Assembly (NCBI RefSeq): GCF_004745645.1
Contig: NZ_SRMB01000002.1
Span: 806,001-870,000, forward strand
DNA length: 64,000 nucleotides
Reading direction: 5' to 3'
Source: Hymenobacter metallicola
GTDB lineage: Bacteria; Bacteroidota; Bacteroidia; Cytophagales; Hymenobacteraceae
Each line of letters begins with the position of its first letter. Within the stretch, counting starts at the first letter, position 1. The position numbers were made by a program, and so were the translations under genes. Of this stretch, positions 44,701-52,713 are shown in pieces. The notes below the pieces were generated by a model. It saw only the letters and a list, made by a program, of their open reading frames with translations, made no database searches and was not told the origin of the DNA.

Positions 44701-45339
44701 GACAGCAAAACCATTAGTCTGGGCGGCGTCACGTACACGAAAGGCCTGGGCGTGCACGCGGCCTCCGAAATAGTATATGCCCTAAACGGCGCCTACACCC
44801 GCCTACTGAGCGACATGGGGGTGGATGACGAAGTCGACAACAACGGCAGCGTGAGGTTTCAGGTGTATCTGGACGGTACGCTGGCCTACGAAAGCAGCAC
44901 GCTGACGGGCGCCTCCGCCCCGGCCCGCCTCGACCTGAATGTGGTTGGCAAAAACCAGCTGCGCCTGGTTGTTACCAACGCCGACGACAACAGCAACTAC
45001 GACCACGCCGACTGGGCCGGGGCTCACCTGCTGCCCGCCTCGGAGCTGCAACCGGCACAGCGGGAGAGGGCTCCTCAGTCCAGCTCCCTGCCCTTCGAGC
45101 TCTACCCCAACCCGGCCCGCACCTTCGTGACGCTGGGCCTGCAGCTACCCGAAGCCCAGGTGGTGCGCGTGACCGTGCTCGACGCGCTGGGCCGGCAGCT
45201 ACTGGACGCGGCGCACACGGCAACTCTGGGGCACTCCGAATGGCAGCTGCCGTTGCAGGATCTGGCCCCGGGCGTGTATCTGGTAACGGTGCGTTCGGCT
45301 ACCGGTAGCACTACCCAACGCTTGGTAGTAGCCGACTAA
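41785..45339 (+). CDS. Large secreted PQQ-dependent sugar-dehydrogenase-like protein with Ig, PA14, NPCBM and T9SS domains
   Basis: 1184 aa. Signal peptide about residues 1-40. Domains by motif: glucose/sorbosone-dehydrogenase beta-propeller (about 42-380; GLIGIALDPNF, TNHNGGAMSFGADGKLYVAIGEN, NPYTFAIQP, HGTGDGKG); Ig-like (about 388-472; PLSYQWQKNGVNITGATAATY); further beta domains (474-790); PA14 (about 798-925; YVRVPADGVYSFFTNSDDGSQLFI); NPCBM (about 942-1085; LGVHAASEIVYAL, DNSNYDHADWAGAHL); C-terminal T9SS type-A sorting domain (FELYPNPARTFVTL, LAPGVYLVTVRS). A surface-bound carbohydrate-active protein; the sugar is not known. Confidence 0.93.
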   Translation: MKTLLRIGRPVGCRIRPSTAKLQTALLLLLLSLLALTTVGQTFPAGFNQVSVANGISNPTVLAFAPDGRIFVGEQGGALRVIKNGSLLATPFVRLSVNSSGERGLIGIALDPNFSTNKYIYLYYTVSTAPLHNRISRFTAAGDVAVAGSEVVVLELDPLSSATNHNGGAMSFGADGKLYVAIGENANGSHAQNLDTYHGKFLRINPDGSVPAGNPFPTGSEQRRRVWSYGLRNPYTFAIQPTTGRIFLNDVGQNTWEEIDDATTGGRNFGWPATEGATTAAGVTSPVFSYPHGTGDGKGCAITGGTFFNPASTTYPASYVGKYFYQDLCNQWINYIDLSGSTPVRSPFATALPGNAVGLTTGLDGNLYYLSRSAGALYKVVYTPSTSAPVITGQPANVSVAPGQAASFTVAATGTAPLSYQWQKNGVNITGATAATYTIASVTAADAGQYRAVVTNAVGSATSSVATLTVTAPNTAPTAQILTPADGTTYVAGTTITFSGDATDAEQGALPASAFSWKVDFHHDTHVHDGTAFNQGLKTGSFAIPNTGETAANVWYRLYLTVTDAGGLTSTVYRDIYPRTSVLSFATNPAGLRLTLDGQPLNTPAAVTSVEGVLRTLGVVSPQTVNGVTYEFTGWSQGGTATQTLTTPTADATYTASFRVVPTGQAVASFTLLNADTDQPIVGYDPLPAGAVLNLATLPSRNLSIRANTNPGTVGSVRFAYDANANFRTENTVPYALAGDNGPTDYLPWTPTVGSHTLTATPYTAANATGTAGQALTVNFTVTDAALRTPDNPANTVAGLNYGYYEGTGWSALPTFATLTPAKTGTVTGFDLGPRSRDENFAFRYTGYVRVPADGVYSFFTNSDDGSQLFIGTQLVVNNDGLHGAAEKSGTIGLRAGVHAITVTFFERTGAEVLGVSYAGPGLAKQPIPGAALSRPGTAPAAIYLSDLPWVSASSGWGPVERDGSNGELDPADSKTISLGGVTYTKGLGVHAASEIVYALNGAYTRLLSDMGVDDEVDNNGSVRFQVYLDGTLAYESSTLTGASAPARLDLNVVGKNQLRLVVTNADDNSNYDHADWAGAHLLPASELQPAQRERAPQSSSLPFELYPNPARTFVTLGLQLPEAQVVRVTVLDALGRQLLDAAHTATLGHSEWQLPLQDLAPGVYLVTVRSATGSTTQRLVVAD

Positions 45340-45360
45340 TAGGGAGTTACTCTTTTGCAC

Positions 45361-45405
45361 AAGCCCAGCAGGGCGGGTCCCGAGGACTCGTCGTGCTGGG
45401 CTTTT
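45361..45405 (+). terminator. Intrinsic terminator after the T9SS sugar-dehydrogenase gene
   Basis: 10-bp stem AAGCCCAGCA / TGCTGGGCTT with a structured GC-rich loop, then T3. Confidence 0.75.
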
Positions 45406-45478
45406 TGCTGCTCTGTTAGCAAAGAGCAGCACCCGAATGTAGGTTGAATCGTGTATGTTCAGGGCTTAAAATCAACCC

Positions 45479-45985
45479 ATGCCTACTATCCGCCTCGCCA
45501 CAACCGCCGACCTGCCCGCCATCCTGAACCTGGTACGCCGCGTGGTGCCCCTGATGCAGGCCAGCGGCAACCAGCAGTGGTCGGCCGACTACCCCAATGA
45601 GGAAGTTTTCCGCCACGACATCCGCCAAAACCAGCTATGGGTGGCCGAACTGGAAGGAAATGTAGCCGGCGTGGCAGCTCTCACCCAGGACCAGGACGCG
45701 GAATACGCCCAGGCCGACTGGGACGCTACCGAAACGGCCATTGTCACCCACCGCTTGGCCGTGGACCCCAGTGCCCAAGGCCGGGGCGTGGCGGCGGCCT
45801 TGCTGGAGCAGGCCGAGCGGCTGGCCGTGGCCCGGGGCCTGCACGCCCTGCGGGTGGATACCAACTCCGAAAATGCCGCTACCCAGCGGCTGTTTCCGAA
45901 GCTGGGCTACCGGTTTGCGGGCGAAATCACCTTGGCGTTTCGGCCGGGGCTGCGGTTTTTCTGCTACGAGAAGCGGCTGGATTAA
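45479..45985 (+). CDS. GNAT family N-acetyltransferase
   Basis: 168 aa, one GNAT domain. HRLAVDPSAQGRGVAAALLEQAERLA is the acetyl-CoA pyrophosphate-binding motif (Q-x-G-x-G/A), followed by LRVDTNSENAATQRLFPKLGYRFAGE. The substrate, a small molecule or a protein, is unknown. The stop overlaps the stop of the convergent gene in the palindrome TTAA at 45982-45985. Confidence 0.93.
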   Translation: MPTIRLATTADLPAILNLVRRVVPLMQASGNQQWSADYPNEEVFRHDIRQNQLWVAELEGNVAGVAALTQDQDAEYAQADWDATETAIVTHRLAVDPSAQGRGVAAALLEQAERLAVARGLHALRVDTNSENAATQRLFPKLGYRFAGEITLAFRPGLRFFCYEKRLD

Positions 45986-46572
45986 TTGGTAGCCTCAAAG
46001 GCTTGCAGCTCCTGCAGTTCCGCCCGTATCTGCTGTTCCCAGGCCGCTTGCTTGTCCGGCAGCGTGGCGTAGTTCGTTTCCTCGGTGTAGCGAACCTGGC
46101 GCAGCTGGCACTCCTTCATTTGCCCCGCCAGCAGCTCGTTGATATCAGGTTTGCCCAGCAGCACCATTTTCCGGGCGCTGGCCCGGGCCTGCTGCCGCAG
46201 CCGCCGCAGGTATATTTCCTGGATATCAAACAGGGTTTGCTGAAAGCGAATCTGCTGCGGAATGTCGGCGCGGTTTGTTGTGTCGAGCCACGAGGCGGAG
46301 CGCAGCATCTGATTATGAAAGATCTTGTTGCCTCCCTTGCCCAGCAGCTCGAACACCGGGCCGTTCAGGCTACAGTGGAGGCTGGCATTGCTGCCGCGCA
46401 GGTTGCTATGGGGCTGAAGCTTCAGCTGAAAATCGGCGGCCGTAATGCGCCGGGTCGCGCTCCACTCCAGAAAGTCCGCGTCAGCGTTGGCCACCTGTTG
46501 GGCCCGGGCCGCTGGGGCGGCCAGCGCTATACTAGTCAGGAGTAGCAGCAGAAAACGAAAAGGATGTTGCAC
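45982..46572 (-). CDS. Exported protein resembling the DUF922 group
   Basis: 196 aa with a signal peptide (FLLLLLTSIALAAPAARA). The mature N-terminus FLEWSATRRITAADFQLKLQP matches the start of a family of secreted Bacteroidota proteins (xxWSPxRKLTWDDFQ) related to DUF922 metalloprotease-like domains. The His-Glu motif of an active protease is not evident. The rest is helical with charged residues (FDIQEIYLRRLRQQARASARK). It shares its stop tetramer with the GNAT gene. Confidence 0.7.
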   Translation of the reverse strand: MQHPFRFLLLLLTSIALAAPAARAQQVANADADFLEWSATRRITAADFQLKLQPHSNLRGSNASLHCSLNGPVFELLGKGGNKIFHNQMLRSASWLDTTNRADIPQQIRFQQTLFDIQEIYLRRLRQQARASARKMVLLGKPDINELLAGQMKECQLRQVRYTEETNYATLPDKQAAWEQQIRAELQELQAFEATN

Positions 46573-46599
46573 TAGCGTATTCGGTCAGTAGCGTATGGC

Positions 46600-47961
46600 T
46601 TAACGATTCGCAAACGGCCATTGTCCGCGCCGCCGGCTCCAGAGTAAAAATACGATAATACCCGTGCTGATAACCGTCAGGCCCGAGAGCATAAAGGTGG
46701 GGCCGGTACTCCAGAAAATGAGCAGCCACACCGCCACGGCAATGACCACGGGCAGGGGGTAGAGCGGCATCTTGAAAGGCAAGCTGGCTGTGCCGTTGCG
46801 CCGGCGCAGCAACACCAGCCCTACCGCCTGCCCCACGAACTGCACCAGAATGCGCATGGCCAGAATGGCGGTAATGACCTCGCCGAGCCGGAACAGCAGA
46901 CTGAACACGAAGCCCACCCCGCCCAGAATCAGCAGCGACACGTGGGGAAAGTGCTTGGTCGGGTGGGTCTTGGCGAAAATAGGCAGGAACTCGCCATCGG
47001 CGGCTGCCGCGTAGGGAATGCGGGAGTAGCCCAGCAGCACGGCAAACAAGGAGGCAAAGGCCACCCACAGCACCAGGGCCGTAGCCCACTGCGCCGCCAC
47101 GGCCCCGTAGAGCTTTTCGACGAAGGTGCTGACGATGAACTCAGAGTGCTGGGCCTGCTGCCAGGGAATAACCGTGCCCACGCTCCAGTTGAGCAGCAGA
47201 TACAAGGCCATGATACCCAGAATGCTCAGAAAAATACTGCGCGGTATGACGCGCTGCGGGTTCTGAATTTCGCCGCCCAAGTGGCACACGTTGTAGTAGC
47301 CCAGGTAGGAGTAAATCGTTTTCACGGCCGCCTGCCCCATAGCCGCCGACAGCAACAGGCCCGGCAAGGCCGAAAAGCCCCCCGCCGGCAGCCAGGCCAC
47401 CGGGTGCTCGGCGTGGGTGAGTCCTCCGAAAATCAGCCAGCCCATGAGACCCAGCACGCCCACCCAGAGCAGCACGCCCAGCCGGCCGATGTCCTCGATG
47501 CGGCGGTAGAGCAGGGCAATAAGCAGCAGCACGACCACGCCCGACACCAGCTTGGGCTGCCACCACTCGGTGAGCGGCACCAGGTAGCCGAAGTACTGGG
47601 CAAAGCCAATGGCGCCCGAGGCCACTACCAGCGGGGCCTGCACCAGGGTTTGCCACACGTAGAGAAACGACATCAGCCGCCCCCACTTTTTCTCGCCGTA
47701 GGCCAGCTTCAGAAACTTGTAGCTGCCGCCCGCCTCCGGGTGGGCCGCGCCCAGCTCACTCCAGATCAGCCCGTCGACGATGGCCAGGCCGGCCCCTACC
47801 AGCCAGGCCAGCAGAAAATACGGCCCCATGAAGCCCATGACCAGCGGCAGGGTCACGAAAGGCCCGATACCGACCATGTCAATCATGTTCAGGGCCGTGG
47901 CTTGCACCAGCCCCAGGCGGCGGCGCAGGGGCGCCGGGTTTTCGGTAGAGGTATTGTTCAT
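46600..47961 (-). CDS. APC family amino-acid permease
   Basis: 453 aa, 12 membrane segments. N-terminal RRLGLVQATALNMIDMVGIGPFVTLPLVMGFMGPY (APC segment 1 with the IGxGIF-like break), ELGAAHPEAGGSYKFLKLAYG, FYYLGYYNVCHLGGEIQNPQRVIPRS and FPHVSLLILGGVGF. It belongs to the same superfamily as basic and neutral amino-acid permeases, with a proton or exchange mechanism. Substrate unknown. Divergent from the cation transporter 100 bases away. Confidence 0.9.
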   Translation of the reverse strand: MNNTSTENPAPLRRRLGLVQATALNMIDMVGIGPFVTLPLVMGFMGPYFLLAWLVGAGLAIVDGLIWSELGAAHPEAGGSYKFLKLAYGEKKWGRLMSFLYVWQTLVQAPLVVASGAIGFAQYFGYLVPLTEWWQPKLVSGVVVLLLIALLYRRIEDIGRLGVLLWVGVLGLMGWLIFGGLTHAEHPVAWLPAGGFSALPGLLLSAAMGQAAVKTIYSYLGYYNVCHLGGEIQNPQRVIPRSIFLSILGIMALYLLLNWSVGTVIPWQQAQHSEFIVSTFVEKLYGAVAAQWATALVLWVAFASLFAVLLGYSRIPYAAAADGEFLPIFAKTHPTKHFPHVSLLILGGVGFVFSLLFRLGEVITAILAMRILVQFVGQAVGLVLLRRRNGTASLPFKMPLYPLPVVIAVAVWLLIFWSTGPTFMLSGLTVISTGIIVFLLWSRRRGQWPFANR

Positions 47962-48049
47962 AGAGGCGTAAAAGTCGGATAAAAGCGGATTGTTCAGCCC
48001 CCGGTTCCAACCTCGCTTTGGCGGGGCGCGTACGACGGGTACCTAAACT

Positions 48050-48057
48050 TACCTTTT
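48050..48057 (+). promoter_or_regulatory. -7-like box three bases before the cation-efflux gene
   Basis: TACCTTTT, one mismatch to TAnnTTTG, followed by CCT and ATG 48061. Its position would make a leaderless message. Confidence 0.4.
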
Positions 48058-48060
48058 CCT

Positions 48061-48999
48061 ATGGCTGGAAGCTCTTCCAAGCTGGTTGTGTACGGGGCCA
48101 TCGGGGCCAATATTGCCATTGCCATCAGCAAGTTCGTAGCCGCCTTTTTCACGGGCTCGTCGGCCATGCTTTCCGAGGGCATTCACTCCCTGGTTGACAG
48201 CGGCAACGGCCTGCTGATTCTCTACGGCGTCAGGCAAGCCGAGAAGCCGGCCGATGCCCACCACCCCTTCGGGCGCAGCAAGGAGCTGTATTTCTGGGCC
48301 CTGATTGTGGCCGTGCTGGTGTTTTCGGTGGGCGGCGGCATGTCGTTCTACGAAGGCATCGAGCACCTGAAGCACCCGGCGCCCATCACCGACCCTACCT
48401 GGAACTACTGGGTGCTGGGCCTGTCGATGCTGTTTGAGGGTATTTCCTTTTTCCTGGCTTTCCGCGAGTTCAACAAGAGCCGGGGCGGGGCCGGCTTCTG
48501 GCAAACGCTGAACCGCAGCAAAGACCCCTCGGTATTTGCCATCATGATGGAGGACTTAGCCGCCCTGCTGGGCCTGGTCATTGCGTTGCTGGGCGTCTAT
48601 TTTGGGCATCTGCTCAACAACCCCTACCTCGACGGCGCCGCGTCCATCTGCATCGGCGTGCTGCTCGTTGCCGTGGCTATTTTTCTGATTTACAAAACCA
48701 AAGGCCTGCTTGTCGGGGAAGGCGTAGACGTTGAAACCCTGGCTAGCATCGATGCTATTTCGCGGGCCGAAAAGGCCGTCGAAACGATCCGCACCCCGCT
48801 AACTTCCTACCTGGGTCCTGCCGACGTGGTGCTGGCCCTCGACGTACAGTTCCGCCGCGACCTGACGGCCGGGCAGGTGGAAGAGGCCATCGACCGGCTG
48901 CAGGATGCCATTCGGGCCAAGCACCCCGAGTTCAAGCGTATTTTCATCGAAGCCAAGTCCCTCAGTCAGAAGCAGCGCCAGATCGACGCTTCGTCTTAA
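48061..48999 (+). CDS. Cation diffusion facilitator (CDF) family transporter
   Basis: 312 aa, six membrane segments. GSSAMLSEGIHSLVDSGNGLLILYGVR (H-x3-D metal site in segment 2), HPFGRSKELYFWALIVAVLVFSVGGGMSFYEG, MMEDLAALLGLVIALLGVYFGH (E-D site in segment 5), and a cytoplasmic C-terminal domain (about 225-312) with VVLALDVQFRRDLTAGQV. It is close to the eukaryotic ZnT9-like branch. Exports divalent metal such as zinc by proton antiport; the metal is not certain. Confidence 0.92.
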   Translation: MAGSSSKLVVYGAIGANIAIAISKFVAAFFTGSSAMLSEGIHSLVDSGNGLLILYGVRQAEKPADAHHPFGRSKELYFWALIVAVLVFSVGGGMSFYEGIEHLKHPAPITDPTWNYWVLGLSMLFEGISFFLAFREFNKSRGGAGFWQTLNRSKDPSVFAIMMEDLAALLGLVIALLGVYFGHLLNNPYLDGAASICIGVLLVAVAIFLIYKTKGLLVGEGVDVETLASIDAISRAEKAVETIRTPLTSYLGPADVVLALDVQFRRDLTAGQVEEAIDRLQDAIRAKHPEFKRIFIEAKSLSQKQRQIDASS

Positions 49000-49095
49000 A
49001 TTGACTTTTGGCTGTATATTATTGCCGTTTCCCGCTCTTCCTGTCGCTGCCGCTGTACCCGCCCGGCGGTGATTTTCCTCTGAAACCCTTTCTGT

Positions 49096-50337
49096 ATGCC
49101 GAAACGCAAACCCACAACCGCCACACTCCCGGCTAACCCGTTCAACACCTTCTGGATGGGCGGCTACGAATGCACCGACCAGCTGAATGCCTTCGGGCAC
49201 CGCGTCGATTTTTTGCACGTAACCGGCCACCTGCAGCGTATTGACGCCGACTACCAGGATTTACAGCCCTTCAACATCGGAACCGTGCGGGAAGGCATCC
49301 GCTGGAGCCAGGTGGAAAAAACTGCCTATCAGTACGACTGGAGCACCGTCCAGGACATGCTCGACGCGGGCCAGCGCCACGGTATTCAGCAAGTCTGGGA
49401 CCTGTGCCACTTCGGCTACCCCGACGACCTGACGCCCCTGCACCCCATGTTTGCCCGCCGCTTTGCCCACCTCTGCCGGGCCTTTGTGGCATTTTACCGC
49501 GCCCAGCGCCCCAACGATACACTCATCGTGACGCCCATCAACGAGGTGAGCTTTATGAGCTGGCTCGGCGGCGACGTGCGTGGTACCTCGCCCTACTGCG
49601 TGGGCCAGGGCTGGGAAGTGAAGCGGGGCCTGATGCGCGCCTACATCGAAGGGGTGGCTGCTTTGCGCGAGGCCGACCCCGGCATCCGCATCCTGACCAC
49701 CGAACCCCTGATTCATATTGTGGCGGCACCCAATGCTTCGCCCGAGCTGCGGCAGCGGGCCCGCGACTTCGATGAAAACCAGTTTCAGGCCGTGGATATG
49801 CTCTCGGGCCGCCTGTGCCCCGACCTGGGCGGCAAGCCTGAGTACCTGGACCTGCTGGGCTTCAACTACTACTACGACAACCAGTGGCAGCTCGACCCGC
49901 ACCAGACCTTGCCCTGGGCCAATGACCACAACGACCCGCGCTTCCGCCCCCTGAGCTTCCTGCTGACCCGGGCCTGGCAGCGCTACAACCGCCCCGTGGT
50001 GCTCACCGAAACCAGCCACCCCGGCATCGACCGGCCCCTGTGGATTGAGATGATTGGCCGGGAATGCGCCGCGGCTTTGCAGGCGGGCGTGCCCGTATTC
50101 GGAGCCTGCCTCTACCCCATCATCGACCGGCCCGACTGGGACCACCTCACGCCCTGGCACCGCGCTGGCCTCTGGGATGCCGACACCACAGCTGCGGAAC
50201 CCGGCCTGACCCGCGTGCTGGATACGGCCTACGCCTCGGCCCTGCTCGACGCCCAGGAAACCGTGTCGACCGCCATTCCCAAGCCCATCAAGCGGATTTC
50301 GGAATCGGACGTGGCCTTGTCTTTGTCGCTAACCTAG
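49096..50337 (+). CDS. Family-1-like glycoside hydrolase
   Basis: 413 aa, cytoplasmic, compact (beta/alpha)8 barrel. The clan-A catalytic pair is visible: Glu150 in LIVTPINEVSFMSW (acid/base, after strand 4) and Glu305 in RPVVLTETSHPG (nucleophile, after strand 7). GIRWSQVEKTAYQYDW, LCHFGYPDDLTP and LGFNYYYDNQW are GH1-style. Shorter than classical beta-glucosidases (about 450 aa), so a side branch. It probably cleaves beta-glycosides or a related substrate. The PLD-like gene follows after 7 bases and may share the transcript. Confidence 0.85.
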   Translation: MPKRKPTTATLPANPFNTFWMGGYECTDQLNAFGHRVDFLHVTGHLQRIDADYQDLQPFNIGTVREGIRWSQVEKTAYQYDWSTVQDMLDAGQRHGIQQVWDLCHFGYPDDLTPLHPMFARRFAHLCRAFVAFYRAQRPNDTLIVTPINEVSFMSWLGGDVRGTSPYCVGQGWEVKRGLMRAYIEGVAALREADPGIRILTTEPLIHIVAAPNASPELRQRARDFDENQFQAVDMLSGRLCPDLGGKPEYLDLLGFNYYYDNQWQLDPHQTLPWANDHNDPRFRPLSFLLTRAWQRYNRPVVLTETSHPGIDRPLWIEMIGRECAAALQAGVPVFGACLYPIIDRPDWDHLTPWHRAGLWDADTTAAEPGLTRVLDTAYASALLDAQETVSTAIPKPIKRISESDVALSLSLT

Positions 50338-50344
50338 TCGCTGT

Positions 50345-51067
50345 ATGAACTCCTCCGCTTCCGACCCGGCCGGCACCGCCGACCTGCTGCGCCACTTTGA
50401 GCAGGCCTTTGCCGATTCCACCTTGTCGGCGGCGGAGGCCCGCGAGCTGCGGGCCCGGCTGGCCGCGCACGGGCAGCAAGGCTCGGCCCTGACCACGCTG
50501 CGCCACCAGCTGTTTGCCATGGCCCGGGAACGGTTCAATTCCTTCGAGGACAAGGCTGTAGTGGAATGGCTGGAGGCGGCTAGCGCCCTACTGCTGCCCC
50601 TGGCCCCGCCCCAGCCCACGCATACTACCGTGCATTTCAGCCCGGGCAATGCCTGTGTGGAGGCTATCCGAAAGTTTATCGGCCAGGCGGCTCACCAGCT
50701 CGACGTGTGCGTATTCACCATTTCCGACGACCGGATAACCGACGCCCTGCTGGCGGCCCACCGCCGGGGCGTGGCTATTCGCCTGCTCACCGACAACGAC
50801 AAGCTCCACGACCGGGGCTCCGATATCGAGCAGCTGCGCGCCAGTGGCCTGCCGGTCCGCATCGACCAGACCACCGACCACATGCACCATAAGTTTGCCC
50901 TGGCCGACCGCCGCCTGGTGCTGACGGGCAGCTACAACTGGACCCGGTCGGCGGCTACGGTTAACCTGGAGAACCTGCTTATCACCGATGACCCCACGGC
51001 CGTACAGCGCTACAGCACCGAGTTTGACCGGCTCTGGGACGCCATGGCGGTTTTTGAGGGCGCGTAG
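50345..51067 (+). CDS. Phospholipase-D-like protein with a single HKD motif
   Basis: 240 aa, no signal peptide. The N-terminal helical part (about residues 1-90; LSAAEARELRARLA) resembles TerB-like modules. The PLD domain (about 95-235) contains TVHFSPGNACVEAIRKFIGQAAHQLDVCVFTISDDRITDALL and the catalytic HHKFALADRRLVLTGSYNWTRSA. One HKD per chain means it would act as a dimer, like bacterial Nuc or mitochondrial MitoPLD; a nuclease or phosphodiesterase is possible. Between a glycosidase and the DNA-repair gene ogt. Confidence 0.88.
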   Translation: MNSSASDPAGTADLLRHFEQAFADSTLSAAEARELRARLAAHGQQGSALTTLRHQLFAMARERFNSFEDKAVVEWLEAASALLLPLAPPQPTHTTVHFSPGNACVEAIRKFIGQAAHQLDVCVFTISDDRITDALLAAHRRGVAIRLLTDNDKLHDRGSDIEQLRASGLPVRIDQTTDHMHHKFALADRRLVLTGSYNWTRSAATVNLENLLITDDPTAVQRYSTEFDRLWDAMAVFEGA

Positions 51068-51083
51068 ATAGCCGAGCGTCAAG

Positions 51084-51091
51084 TATCTTGG
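51084..51091 (+). promoter_or_regulatory. -7-like box seven bases before the ogt-like gene
   Basis: TATCTTGG, close to TAnnTTTG, followed by CCTCGCT and ATG 51099. Another box close enough for a leaderless transcript. Confidence 0.45.
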
Positions 51092-51098
51092 CCTCGCT

Positions 51099-51620
51099 AT
51101 GGCTGCTTCAATCCTTTCCCCCTCCGACTTTGCGTATGCCTACCTGTCCACGCCGGTGGGGCTGCTGGAGCTGAAAGCTTCCGACGCGGGCTTGGCGGCC
51201 GTTACCTTCCTGGATGAGCCCGGGAGCCTGGCGCCCACGTCGCCCCTGGCCGTGGCCGGCTGTCTGCGCGAAGCCCACCGCCAGCTGCAAGCCTATTTTG
51301 GCCGCGAGCTACGCGACTTTTCCCTGCTCTACGACCAGCCCCGGGGTACCGAGTTTCAGCAGCGGGTGTGGCACATGCTTCAGCGCGTGGGCTACGGCCG
51401 CACCGCCTCCTACCTGGACCTGGCCCGCTTGCTGGAAAACCCCGGCGCCGTGCGGGCCGTGGGCGCGGCCAACGGGCAAAACCCGCTGGCCATTGTGTGG
51501 CCCTGCCACCGCATCATCGGTGCCAGCGGCCAGCTGACGGGTTATGCCGGAGGCCTGCCGCGCAAAAAATGGCTCCTGGCCCACGAGCAGCCGGCGGCCC
51601 AGGGGGAACTGTTCGGCTAG
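51099..51620 (+). CDS. Methylated-DNA--protein-cysteine methyltransferase
   Basis: 173 aa. Catalytic Cys136 in IVWPCHRIIGASGQLTGYAGG; helix-turn-helix region TEFQQRVWHMLQRVGYGRTASYLDLARLL; GAVRAVGAANGQNPLA (arginine finger). It removes O6-alkyl groups from guanine and is consumed in the reaction. Ogt/MGMT type, without the Ada N-terminal domain. Its stop overlaps that of the convergent hydrolase in the palindrome CTAG at 51617-51620. Confidence 0.95.
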   Translation: MAASILSPSDFAYAYLSTPVGLLELKASDAGLAAVTFLDEPGSLAPTSPLAVAGCLREAHRQLQAYFGRELRDFSLLYDQPRGTEFQQRVWHMLQRVGYGRTASYLDLARLLENPGAVRAVGAANGQNPLAIVWPCHRIIGASGQLTGYAGGLPRKKWLLAHEQPAAQGELFG

Positions 51621-52501
51621 CCGGGGGCACCCACGAACTTGAGCAGCTCCCGGTATATCACATTGTTCTGCCAGTAGAGCTGCAGCACCATGGGCACGTG
51701 CTTTTTGCCCGCCAGCACCGAAAACTGCGGCTCGCGGCCCAGTCCCTTCAGTTTCTGCCGAAACTTCTCCGAGCTGCTACTGATAGACGGGTAGGTTTCG
51801 CCACCGACAAACAGCAGGAACGGCGGCGTCTGGGCCGTCACAAAATACATCGGCGACACGGCCTTCCAACCCGCCGGGTCTTTGCCGAAGGGCACCAGGT
51901 ACTGCTCGTCGCCATCGTAGCGCATTTTCTGCAGGTAGTCGTACATGTCCAGGCCCGCCGGGTCGTCGAGGATGGCGCCGCGCACGGGGTTGGCAGCCAC
52001 CCCGCGGCGGGCAAACAGCTGGTTGTCGGCGGCTAGCAGCGCGGCCAGTCCGCCCCCGGCCGAGTGGCCCATGGTGAACAAACGCTGCGGGTCGCCCCCG
52101 TACTCGGCAATGTGCTGGGTGGTCCAGAGCACGGCCCGGGCGCAGTCGTCGGCCATGGCGGGCACCTGCACCTGGGGCGCGAGCCGGTAGTTGATAACCA
52201 CGGCCACCACGCCCTGCTTGGCGAGCCGACGCCCGATGAAGGAGTAAAAGTTTTTGTTGCCGCTGTTCCAGCTACCGCCGTGAATGAACACCACGACCGG
52301 GTAAGGTGCAGCCGCTCGTTTGCGCGGGGCATAAATATCGAGGCGGTGGCGCGCCGGGTCGAAGTCGGGCTCCGTGCTAGAAACGTAGGCCACATCGGCC
52401 GTGCGGCGGCTGGGCCGGGCCTGGGCAAACTCTGTAGCCACAAGCAGCAACACAACCACTGCCAGTAGGGCCGGCAGGGCCAGAAATCGAAATAAGGTCA
52501 T
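51617..52501 (-). CDS. Exported alpha/beta hydrolase (carboxylesterase / HSL-like)
   Basis: 294 aa from ATG 52501 (MTLFRFLALPALLAVVVLLL); the frame is open further upstream but that part has no conserved sequence. Signal peptide about residues 1-28. HGGSWNSGNKNFYS (oxyanion loop), GHSAGGGLAALLA (nucleophile Ser), DDPAGLDMYDYL and, near the C-terminus, LAGKKHVPM (His). The order is that of the lipase/esterase HSL-type group acting on short acyl esters outside the cytoplasm. Shares its stop tetramer with the ogt-like gene. Confidence 0.9.
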   Translation of the reverse strand: MTLFRFLALPALLAVVVLLLVATEFAQARPSRRTADVAYVSSTEPDFDPARHRLDIYAPRKRAAAPYPVVVFIHGGSWNSGNKNFYSFIGRRLAKQGVVAVVINYRLAPQVQVPAMADDCARAVLWTTQHIAEYGGDPQRLFTMGHSAGGGLAALLAADNQLFARRGVAANPVRGAILDDPAGLDMYDYLQKMRYDGDEQYLVPFGKDPAGWKAVSPMYFVTAQTPPFLLFVGGETYPSISSSSEKFRQKLKGLGREPQFSVLAGKKHVPMVLQLYWQNNVIYRELLKFVGAPG

Positions 52502-52641
52502 GTAAGAGAAATACGAGGAAGAAGTACCGGAAAGGAACCCGGTGGGGGCGTATATACTTTGTAGAGCAGGTCGCCGGATTGCTTTTGCCCAGGCTTTGGC
52601 GCTCAACGCAGGCCCGCACCTCAGGTTGCCGGGCCCCGCGC

Positions 52642-52649
52642 TATATTTG
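52642..52649 (+). promoter_or_regulatory. -7 promoter box of the TPR-protein gene
   Basis: TATATTTG, exact match to TAnnTTTG, 64 bases before ATG 52714. Confidence 0.5.
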
Positions 52650-52713
52650 CTTGGTCAGCCCTTTGGGCCGGCCCCAATTTTTTCTTTCCGTTCTCTTTTT
52701 GCTTTCTGTCTAC

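Noticed and set aside
41785-45339. Possible split of the large protein into separate enzyme and adhesin genes
   Set aside because: The frame is uninterrupted, and the domain order ending in a T9SS sorting signal is a normal single secreted protein.
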